Shown in pieces: positions 1 to 8,800 of a DNA stretch of 12,500 nt. Below the pieces are notes generated by a model that searched no databases, was not told the DNA's origin, and saw only the letters and a list, made by a program, of their open reading frames with translations. The translations under genes were made by a program, and so were the position numbers. The DNA comes from Conus ventricosus. Lineage: Eukaryota; Mollusca; Gastropoda; Neogastropoda; Conidae. Numbering within the stretch: the stretch's first letter is position 1; every line of letters begins with the position of its first letter. The stretch lies in NCBI GenBank assembly GCA_018398815.1, contig CM031616.1:36041308-36053807 (forward strand), written 5' to 3'.

Positions 1-2186
1 CGCCATCCTATTTAGTTCGGCTTCGCCTTGATAGATCTTTTTGATGAAATTTATATTACGCTGTGGAGTTTTCTTTTTAAGAGCTACTTCCATCCACATG
101 CATATGTCGTCTGCATATTGAACGAGGACTACCTTTTTAGATAACTTAGTTGGCAAATCATGCAATAGCAATGAGAAAAGAAGCGGAGCTAACACTGACC
201 CTTGAGGATTCCCATTGACAAAGTTCTGCTGGTGGAATATGTTTTTCCTACCCTTGTTTGTATTACTCTATCTTTGAGAAAGCATTTAACATAATTGTAT
301 ACATTTCCTGATAGTCCAATATTTTTTAAGTTTGTTTAATAGCTGTGAATGCCATACTTGATCGTAAGCCTTGTTTATGTCAAAAAATGTTAGCCAGGAC
401 ACATTTACGTCTTGCAAATTGTTTCTTTATATTTGTTGATAATTTCACTAATATTTCTGTAGTAGATCTCCCTTTACGAAAGCCAGCTTGATTAATAGGA
501 ATGATGTCATTTTTTTCACAGTAATGTGCTAGTCTATTCAGAACAATTCTTTCTGATAGTTTACAGACGTGTGATGTTAATGCTATAGGTATGTAGTTTT
601 TAGGATCGCTAGAAGACTTTCCTTGTTTATGAACAGGGACAACAATTGTCTGTTTCCATATTTTGGGCATGTCACTACTGTTCCAGCAAGTACTTAACAA
701 AGCATGAAGAAAAACCACAAGATTTTCAGGTAAATTCTTTAGCATCTGATTAGATATTGCATCTAAACCAACTGATGATTTCCTTAGTGGAATGGCTCTA
801 ATGGCTTCTTTTACTTCTTGTACAGTTATAGGAGCATTAATGTTAATGCTATTATCTGGTGGTGGATTATCATATGTTATATTACTTTCTTCTTTTTCTC
901 TATAAGTTCGGTCAGAGTTTGTTAGACCCTCAGGGCGGCTGACATCAGCGAATAGGTTTACAAAAAATTCTGCTTTCTCTTCAGCAGTGGGTAAATTGTT
1001 GTTATCTATTTTTATGGGATACTTTGGTGATGTCAATCCATTTTTCATAGCTTTCAGTTCTTCCCATACTTTTCCCATATCCTTGCAATGTTTCACTTCA
1101 GTGTTACAAAAATCATTCCAGTGTTGCAATTTTGCATATTCTATTGCATCATCACTTTCTTTACCCGTCTTTTTTCATTTTTTCATGATTACTTGTTGAC
1201 CTCTTTTTACAATATATCTTAAATCTTTCTTTTTTCTTGTTATTTGCGCGTTCACATTCCTTGTTCCACCACACATTTCCATTATGTTTTTTTGATTTTG
1301 TGCTTTTTATTTTTGGGATCGATTTATCTGCTGCTGTTAGAATAAATTTACAAAATTTATCATACTGATCGTCTATATTTTCTTCAGCAAAATAATCTAA
1401 ATCTATGTTTTTAAGGGTGTCTTTGAAAAGTGACCAATCTGCACACTTGTAATTATACTTTGGGATAATATCTTCTGTGTTTTCTTCTTCTGCTGCTATG
1501 TTATTTAAAGATATTATGACTGGAATATGATCTGATCCTAAAGAGTCACTTCCCGTTTCCCACACTGCATTGACTACCAATGATGGAGATACAAAAGTTA
1601 AATCGATGGCTGAGGGATTATGGTTAGATACATCTGGAATACGAGTTATGTTTCCATTATTCAGTATGTAAAGAACAGAATCCGCAAGGTTATCTAACAA
1701 ACGGTTACTAGAAATATAGGAACAACTCTTATCCCAGAAAGGGGCATGTGCATTAAAATCACCCCCTAAACCCACTTATCCGTTTGATCTTGGAACCCTT
1801 TCAACCATTCAGTGTTCTTATTATCAGGACCTTTTGGAAGATAAATTGAAGCAACATTAAGAATCAAGGATGAAGCAAACTTAACCATGGCTGCACAGCA
1901 TGACACAGAGGAAATATTATTCGATACTGGAGGAGTTCTTTCACAAAAGTCCAGGTCTTCACGCACATATATGGCTGTTTGCACTCTGTCTCCACATTGT
2001 TCGTAAACTGGAGGGTGGTAAAATCCAGGTAGATGAGGTAATTTATCACAGCTCACATTTAAAGATTGTAGTAATAAAACATGAAACTTATTTGTTACTA
2101 AATATTGATTTAAGTAAGATAGATTTTTCGTTATAGAACGACAATTCCACTGTAAAAATGTAATGTTTGGCTTTTTTTTGTGATTT
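1..2186 (-). CDS. LINE ORF2: APE-like endonuclease plus reverse transcriptase (partial, frameshifted)
   Basis: ORF2p nicks the target DNA and primes reverse transcription there. The open frame follows a TGA near 2187. The endonuclease starts with QWNCRS (2152-2135), the usual first block of the exonuclease-endonuclease-phosphatase fold. It continues with GGDFNAH (1766-1746), then DLTFVSP, and the catalytic SDHIPV (1535-1518). The RT domain carries block A FFDINKAYD (387-361), block B NPQGSVLAPLLF (about 213-175) and block C YADD (117-106), so both metal-binding Asp sites are present. Frame changes occur near 1770, 1165, 395, 330 and 235, several in homopolymers. No ATG was found at the start; the first codon after the upstream stop lies about 35 nt before QWNCRS. 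A TA-rich spacer at 2187-2200 separates it from ORF1. The element copy cannot make a full protein as given. Confidence 0.92.
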
Positions 2187-2307
2187 CATATATATATATC
2201 ACAATAATCATATCATTTGGACATTAACTATCTTAGATATGACTGCAGAAGAAAACAGAAAATCTTGACGATTGAGTTAAACAGCTGAGAGTCAAAGTAG
2301 GACCAGT

Positions 2308-3564
2308 TTAGTAGAACCAAGGACGTGGAAAAGGCGGAGGGTGAAGACCTGGGCAACTGTAACGAAAGGTTGCGGGTCTCCTCCGTGGCTTTTCCCAAAA
2401 CATTCCATGCAGGTGTTTGCCCAGGGTCCTCGCGATGGATGCTCGCTCCTCTGGTCGTGGGGTGAACGTCGTCAGCCGTCAGGACTCTGTTGTCTTCCAC
2501 CTTCAACTCGTTAAAGGAGACGAAAGTAATGTCGTGTTCTGTCTGTAGTTTCTGTCTTGTCATTGCGTTGAACAGATCTTTCTTAATGTCTAGTATCTTA
2601 TTTTTGACAGGAGCCACTTGACTCACCACAATCTTGGCTTTAGGAAATTGAGCTTTGGCCTCCTTGACGCATTTCTGCAATTCAGTGCTGCATTTCTCTG
2701 GATCTTTTCCCTTCAAATCGTTCACTCCTACATGCAGAACTACACATTCGGGTTCAGGATTCAGAGATGCTTTTGCCTCGTTCAGTGAGCGTGTGCAATG
2801 CTCAATCTGATAAGCTCTTCTCTTTGCCACCTGGAGACCGTATGACAGGCCAAGTCTCCGAGCATCAACCTTCTTCATGATATTGTCATGTATCAGGAGC
2901 ACACGAGGCAAGTCGCCACCAGATGTAGAAGCAGAATAGGATACGTATTTCTTTTTGTTCTTTACGTCATCTTGTTTGACGTCATGATCCTTGCTTTGTT
3001 CTGTAATTGTTCCTGCTTCACATTTTTTACTTTCTTTCACTGAAAGTTTCAGGTCCTTCTCTTTGCTAAATTGTTTTCTTTTCCACCTTCCCTGCACTTC
3101 TTCTTGTTTATTATTCAGGGGTAGTTTAGGGGTGATCGAGATGATCTTGCCGCTTCAGCGTATGTGCGACAAGGCGTCATGGAACTCGTCAACGTTTGTG
3201 TTGATCTGTCGACAAGGTTGGGACTAACAAACCGATGTGTATTTTCCGATATGTTTCCTAAGCTAGCTATCAGATCGGTTTGCTCGTTCACGGTTCTTTC
3301 TAGTGAAGAGATCCTGTCGGCTAGCTTCTCGACCAAATTTTCTAATTGTTTAATGACACTTACTTGATTTTCTTCTCCGTAGGTCACTTCGCTATCATTT
3401 TGGTTGTTCTCCTTGTCAGTTTGAACTTGACGCGCAGCTCGCTCCAAAACTTCTTTCTTCGAGCTTGTAGATTCTTCCTGTTTTGGAGGGTTCTTGCTTT
3501 CTTTCTTAGATGTCGAGTTTGTGTGACGACCTCCTAAACCTCTGGATCTGGTTATTCTGCTCAT
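2308..3564 (-). CDS. LINE ORF1 protein: basic N terminus, coiled coil, SGNH/GDSL-like hydrolase domain (frameshifted)
   Basis: ORF1p of LINEs binds and packages element RNA. The first segment (3564-3115) begins at the first ATG after two in-frame TGA codons (MSRITRSRGL). Its N terminus is rich in Lys, Arg and Ser, and a heptad-like stretch (about 3350-3240) suggests a trimerising coiled coil. A one-base change in a C run near 3116 moves the frame into the segment from about 3110. That segment carries an SGNH fold: block I reads LLIHDN (2899-2882), block III reads GVND (2728-2717), and block V reads DDVH (2473-2462). The usual block I serine is Asn (codon AAT, 2884-2882), so the nucleophile is missing. 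A further one-base shift near 2440 would give an Arg/Pro-rich tail ending at 2308; without it the frame stops at 2228. The hydrolase assignment rests on three motif blocks and their spacing. Confidence 0.85.
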
Positions 3565-3609
3565 TTTGCTTGTTGATACGCTTATTTTCAGCAAGGCCTT
3601 AGTTCAGCT

Positions 3610-3627
3610 TCAGATCGTCGCCGCCAT
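3610..3627 (-). other. Five-codon upstream ORF (MAATI) in the LINE 5' UTR
   Basis: The ATG inside the TISU-like element opens five codons and stops at TGA (3612-3610). It is in the same frame as ORF1 but separated from it by this TGA and a second one at 3606-3604. If the ATG is used, ORF1 would depend on reinitiation at 3564. Confidence 0.5.
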
Positions 3628-3631
3628 CTTG
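3620..3631 (-). promoter_or_regulatory. TISU / YY1-type element at the LINE 5' end
   Basis: On the minus strand the sequence is CAAGATGGCGGC. It matches the published TISU consensus SAASATGGCGGC at all 12 positions and contains the YY1 core AAGATGGCGGC. In animal genes such elements sit within about 30 nt of the transcription start and serve both YY1-directed initiation and cap-proximal translation start. Mammalian L1 carries a YY1 site in the same place. Here the element lies about 56 nt before the ORF1 ATG and just inside the border with the 30-bp array. Function in this copy is inferred. Confidence 0.6.
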
Positions 3632-3642
3632 TGTGTCTCCTG

Positions 3643-3960
3643 AATGAATATGTCTACTTCACATTGTACAGCGGTGAGTATGTCAACTTCACACCGTACA
3701 GCGATGAATATGTCTACTTCACATTGTACAGCGGTGAGTATGTCTACTTCACATTGTACAGCGGTGAATATGTCTACTTCACATTGTACAGCGGTGAGAA
3801 TGTCTACTTCACATTGTACAGCGGTGTGTATGTCTACTTCACATTGTACAGCGGTAAGTATGTCTACTTCACATTGTACAGCGGTGAGTATGTCTACTTC
3901 ACATTGTACAGCGGTGAGTCTGCAAGGTTCATACTGCACAGCAGTGAGTTTTGTCTCCTT
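3643..3960. repeat. 30-bp tandem repeat, array A (about 10 copies)
   Basis: The unit is exactly 30 bp and can be recognised by ATGTCTACTTCACATTGTAC followed by AGCGGTGAGT. The central copies (about 3700-3915) are nearly identical. The outer ones vary, for example tgtcaacttcacaccgtac at the left, and two divergent units at 3920-3960 lead into array B. Because the period is a multiple of three, several frames stay open and spell decapeptide repeats (plus strand EYVYFTLYSG). I read this as a by-product of the period, not as coding. Confidence 0.95.
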
Positions 3961-4735
3961 TACACCTGTGCAGCCGCTAGTCTTTCTACTTCGCACTGTG
4001 CAGCCGCTAGTCTTTCTACTTTACACTGTGCAGCCGCTAGTCTTTCTACTTTACACTGTGCAGCCGCTAGTCTTTCTACTTCGCACTGTGCAGCCGCTAG
4101 TCTTTCTACTCTATACGTGCAGCCGCTAGTCTTTCCACTTTACACTGTTCAGCCGCTAGTCTTTCTACTTTACACTGTGCAGCCGCTAGTCTTTCTACTT
4201 CGCACTGTGCAGCCGCTAGTCTTTCCACTTTACACTGTGCAGCCGCTAGTCTTTCCACTTTACACTGTTCAGCCGCTAGTCTTTCCACTTTACACTGTGC
4301 AGCCGCTAGTCTTTCTACTTTACACTGTGCAACCGCTAGTCTTTCTACTTTACACTGTGCAGCCGCTAGTCTTTCTACTTTACACTGTGCAGCCGCTAGT
4401 CTTTCTACTTTACACTGTGCAGCCGCTAGTCTTTCTACTTTACACTGTGCAGCCGCTAGTCCTTTCTACTTCGCACTGTGCAGCCGCTAGTCTTTCCACT
4501 TCGCACTGTGCAGCCGCTAGTCTTTCTACTTCGCACTGTGCAGCCGCTAGTCTTTCTACTTTGCACTGTGCAGCCGCTAGTCTTTCTACTTCGCACTGTG
4601 CAGCCGCTAGTCTTTCTACTTTACACTGTGCAGCCGCTAGTCTTTCTACTTCGCACTGTGCAGCCGCTAGTCTTTCTACTTCGCACTGTGCAGCCGCTAG
4701 TCTTTCTACTTCGCACTGTGCAGCTGTGAGTTTAT
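3961..4735. repeat. 30-bp tandem repeat, array B (about 25 copies), homologous to array A
   Basis: Units are marked by CTGTGCAGCCGCTAGTCTTT and then CTACTTYRCA. They vary mainly at TTAC/TCGC and at TCTACT/TCCACT. All are 30 bp except one 29-bp unit near 4111-4125 (ctatacgtgcag) and one 31-bp unit at about 4461 (gtcctttc). Aligned to array A, about two thirds of positions agree: TCTACTTC, then CA-TGT-CAGC, then AGT at the same offsets. A and B are therefore subfamilies of one repeat. Confidence 0.95.
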
Positions 4736-5005
4736 CTGTTAACCACTGTGCAGTGTGACTCTGCTGGACACTGCACAGGGGGTCAGCTTGTCTGTCTCAG
4801 CCTGTGCAAAAGTCTGTCTGTTTCACACTGTGCATTGGTCAGACTTGACGCTTTACACTGCTCTCTTATTGATATTTCGGTTTCGCTCTGTTCACCGATA
4901 AGGTTGTTTTTTTTAGATTGTACAGCAGCAGTAGGAGTCTATTTTATCATGTACAGCAGTTGGTGCCTGTTTTTATTGTACAGCAGTAGGCAGCTTTACT
5001 TTTAG
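4736..5005. repeat. Degenerate right edge of the 30-bp repeat
   Basis: Fragments such as CACTGTGCAG, CACTGCACAG, CACTGTGCATTGG and three copies of TGTACAGCAG (about 4920-4990) recur at roughly 27-32 bp. They are embedded in diverged sequence. This is the decayed margin expected when a tandem array is homogenised mainly in its centre. An open frame across it (plus, 4748-5005) has no protein features. Confidence 0.7.
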
Positions 5006-5836
5006 TACTGATTCTCTTTCCGTTTATTTGCCAGAATAAAGACAATGTGCATCTCACTATCACCTTCTATGATCATTTCAGTTTTAAAACAACGCTCTCT
5101 CTCATCTGTGCCCATGCACTGTTATAGAGGGCATTAAACTATAAACTTGTGGTTGTCAGCTCTAGCCAAGCATTTTGTTTAGGAACGCCTCTGTACTTTT
5201 CATAAAGGCATCAAAGTATGTGATTTCATTTTCGATAATAAATACATGACACATTCTCGAGTCAAAACCACCAAAGACTCCGAAAAAATGACAGAGGTTC
5301 TATGAGGTGGCATGAATGGATTAACAGTATGTGTGTAAGGTTAGAGGTTTGGAAACTGATTTCGTCAATTAAATTTTTCTGTGTCATGTAATTTAAATCT
5401 GTACATTTTGTGAATATTTTGGGTAGAGAACACTCTGCTTCTGTCTTTAAGGCTGTTAGAATCACTAATGCTAGATTGCAAAACAAGCACCTTGTATTTT
5501 GCTTCCATGGTAGATTTAAGCACTGCTGCTTCCAATACATAATCGCTTATTTCAAATGTAGTTTAGATGTACACAAAACGAATCTGGAAACACAAGTAAG
5601 AAATGGTTAAAGTGAGCTCATGAACTGCTGTCTAAAGAGGGCTTTAGAGCAGACAAAGGCAAAAATACAAACGTCAACATTTGTTTGATTCTAGGTTTGT
5701 CTTTTCATTGCAAACACAATAATACAGAGCATATGAGATGAACAATAACAACAAAAAGACATTAATGATAACGTGACTTTAGTTTGGTTACTGGTCAGTA
5801 GACTAATTTTTTTACCACCGTTTCACCATCTATCAG
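5006..5836. other. Gene-free stretch upstream of the receptor
   Basis: This is AT-rich sequence with stops in all frames. I see no domain, RNA gene or clear promoter in it. Its right end (about 5807-5836, tttttttaccaccgtttc then accatctatcag) looks like a polypyrimidine tract and 3' splice site, with the AG at 5835-5836. If that is real, the stretch is the 3' part of an intron, and an upstream exon coding the signal peptide lies further left or outside the window. Confidence 0.5.
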
Positions 5837-8800
5837 TCTGTTCAAGATCATAAGGAGTCAGAAGAACTGGTGTTAGTAATGACGTCACCATCATCTGGAT
5901 ACATCACAGTGGAACCAAACGGAAGTTTCACGGACCAGTATTCTCTGCAGAGAAACGTAACTATTCCAGCACACAATAGAGTTATGGTGATCTTTAGAGA
6001 AACTGCGCAGTATACCGTACCCGTCACATTGTCACGTCACTCTATGGAGCATTCAGGCAGCCATCTCAGAATGTCAACACATGTTGTCTGGAACAGAAAG
6101 AAAGATTATACGTCTGACTTCATGCATGTGATCCAGGCCTCAAAACTGTCCATTGGATTGCCAAAACACAGTGCCTGTGTCCAAACAAAATCAAACTGCT
6201 TTCAACTGTTTTTCTCGTTCATTCCCGTGACCAAGGCCCTCAGAGGTTACCCAGTGGTTTTGGAACTGTTCTGTGGATCACTATGCCAGCTTCCATCACC
6301 ACGTGGCCTGTAACCATCAGACAGAGTGTGAAGATGGACGGGATGAAACAGAACACTGTCCCTTCAGTAGTCCTCAGTGTCAGGGGTTGGTAGCATTGTG
6401 TGACAGTTGTTACAAATTCGTCAAGGACTTGATTCCTCCCGACCGAAATGAAAGTGATCCCATAACAATAGGTACCGACTATTGTGGCTTACTTGGGGGC
6501 AAGATGCAGTTTCCAAAGTGTACGAAAGACTGGTTTGTTTCACTTAAAACCTTGACAAAGATGCACGCATTAAGGCTAAGTGGACTGTGGGTTGGTTTTC
6601 ACTCGAACGAAATGTCAACGCCTAATATGTTACAGACATGAGATTCTGCAAAAGCAATCTGTTGTTTACCATTCTTTTGACGTCGCAATCTTGTTGATAT
6701 ATTTGGGTGCACACTGGCTTCGCTCTGAACTAGAAGATTATTTAAATAAAAACTGTTATCACACATTTTCTTATTTAAATAGACAGAATACCGTTGTATC
6801 AAGACTAGGCAGGGCAATGTGCAAGGACGAAAAGCTGGTTTCTGGGTTGGTTTGCGAATTCCGGCCCAACCTAACTGAGAATTCTTATCCGCCCAAAGCA
6901 TCTGCAATGAACAGCACACAATTTGGATTCAAGGGACGGCCATCTATGACAAAATGTCTTTCTGGTCAGTGGACACATTCCTTTATAGTGTGTGGCTCTA
7001 ACCAATATGAAGTGTGCAGGGAAGAAGAGAGCACGCCCTGTGGATATTCTGATCCATGGTCAGATGTAAACAGAGACTCTTCCTTGGATCACCGTGCCTA
7101 TTCATCACCTACATTCACATGCCGTGATGGTGTAACTACACTGTCCTACACCCTGGTGTGTGACTTCTTACCTGACTGTCGTGACCAGAGTGATGAGTCC
7201 CTCTGTAGGTATCCTCCGTGTGTCACATCCTTTACATGTACAAACGGTCAGTGTCTGTCTATTAACAGACTGTGTGATCAGACGTCTCACTGTCAAGACG
7301 AATCCGACGAGAAGAATGTGAAACATTTACACACGTGCATGTTCAGTTCACATTCATTCCATCCCTGTTCTTATCAATTTTGATGGCATCAGAAAGTTCA
7401 CATCAGTTCCAATGAATTCCACAGAGCCTTGTCCTGACAGCCACTATCGTTGTCCTGGTGAGTTCAACGACTGCCTGCCTGTCTACACACGATGCAATGG
7501 GATGTACGACTGTATTGACCACCAGGATGAAGAAGGCTGTGAAGACCTGACATGTCCAGGATTTTTAAGGTGCAGAGCGTCAACAATCTGTGTTCACAGT
7601 GACCACCTGTGTGATGACTGGCCTCACTGTCCACTGCGTGATGATGAGTTGTTGTGTGGGGCGACCTGTCCTGTTGATGTCTGTGTCAAGGTCACACATT
7701 TATCTGCCTTCACCCCTTCTCTGTGTCACTTTATCCTGAGCTCCGATACTTGGATGCAACAGGTTCTGGTATGACCCTGTCTGATTTGAACAATCATGAT
7801 TACCTTCTACATTTGATCCTGGCCAAATGTTCACTAACCTTCTTACCTAAACTGAACATGCTAAATGTAAGAATTCTAGACCTCAATGGCAATAAATTCA
7901 GACATATCAATATGACATGCTTTCTTGGCCTAGAAAACCTGAAGATATTATTTCTGTCAAATAACCCGTTAGCGTCCATTTCAAATGGTCTCACGACTGA
8001 CTGGCAGCAACACACACTTACAGTGTTAGATCTCTCACACACACCCATGACAGTGTTAGAAACAATCATTGTTTCATCCTTTCCAGGACTGCAACGATTG
8101 CACTTAAATTTCACTTGCATCCACACCATCAGTCCAGATGCTTTCCACTTCACACAGCAGCTGAGAAAACTATACATGGAAGGCAGCCCTGTCAGATCGT
8201 TTCCACTGGATGTTTTCAAAGATCTTTCTCATCTAGAACTCATTGTCACAGAAAATTTTAAGCTCTGCTGCCAAGAAATACTCCCCTATAATTTTGCTGA
8301 GTCAACCTGTTATGCTCCAAAAAACGAACTTTCATCATGTAATGATTTATTACAGTCGTGGACATACCGTGTGTTTCTGTGGCTGATCGCGTGTCTGTCA
8401 GTGACAGGTAATGTCTTTTCCTTCAGCGCACGTTTCTTTATGAGGAGTCAAGCTTCATCTAGCAGTTTCAGCATATTTGTCACGAACCTGACTATGGCTG
8501 ATTTTCTGATGGGTGTCTACGTTGCTATCATTGGGGTAGCTGATGAGATCTTCCGTGGCAGGTACCTTCATTACGATGACACATGGAAAAGCAGTGTAGC
8601 CTGTAAGGTGGCTGGAGTTCTGTCTCTGCTGTCCAGTGAAGTGTCAGCTCTGACCATCTGGATTATCACTGTGGATCGTTTCATCGTCCTTCACTTTCCA
8701 TTCAGCACAGTTCGATTTGAGAGAAAGTCAGCAGCAGTGGCTTGTCTGTTGACTTGGTTAGTTGGTTGGTGTTTAGCCTTGTTTCCGTTACTTCCAGTGA

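Larger units (their letters stand above)
1..3640 (-). mobile_element. APE-type LINE (non-LTR retrotransposon), 5' portion, cut by the left window edge
   Basis: Read on the minus strand, the element runs in canonical LINE order. A short 5' UTR (about 3640-3565) is followed by ORF1 with a coiled coil and an SGNH-type hydrolase domain (3564 to about 2308). ORF2 follows, with an N-terminal APE-like endonuclease (about 2183-1500) and a reverse transcriptase (about 1130 to beyond 1). The catalytic RT blocks FFDINKAYD, NPQGSV and YADD are all visible. The end of RT, any RNase H domain, the 3' UTR and the target-site duplication are off the window. An SGNH/esterase-like ORF1 is known from CR1/L2-like LINEs, but I cannot fix the clade (CR1, Jockey, I and Nimb are all possible). 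About seven single-base frame changes break the two ORFs; I see no nonsense substitution. The ORF2 half is visibly more AT-rich than ORF1. Confidence 0.93.

Noticed and set aside
987..1199. Plus-strand open frames across the LINE (987-1199, 1900-2136, 2991-3227, 3164-3367, 3346-3537)
   Set aside because: Shadows of the minus-strand ORF1 and ORF2; no motifs.
3610..3996. A 128-codon minus-strand frame across array A into the LINE 5' UTR
   Set aside because: Same by-product of the repeat period; it stops before ORF1.
3643..4735. CRISPR array
   Set aside because: Units are contiguous with no unique spacers, and the genome is animal.
3631..4758. A 375-codon open frame on the plus strand through both 30-bp arrays, with decapeptide repeats
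   Set aside because: A 30-bp period without stops keeps two of three plus frames open automatically. The repeat peptide changes frame at the 29- and 31-bp units, and there is no non-repeat protein domain.
5262..5610. Short open frames on both strands in the stretch before the receptor
   Set aside because: Low complexity, no domain, and no signal peptide that could join the receptor in phase.
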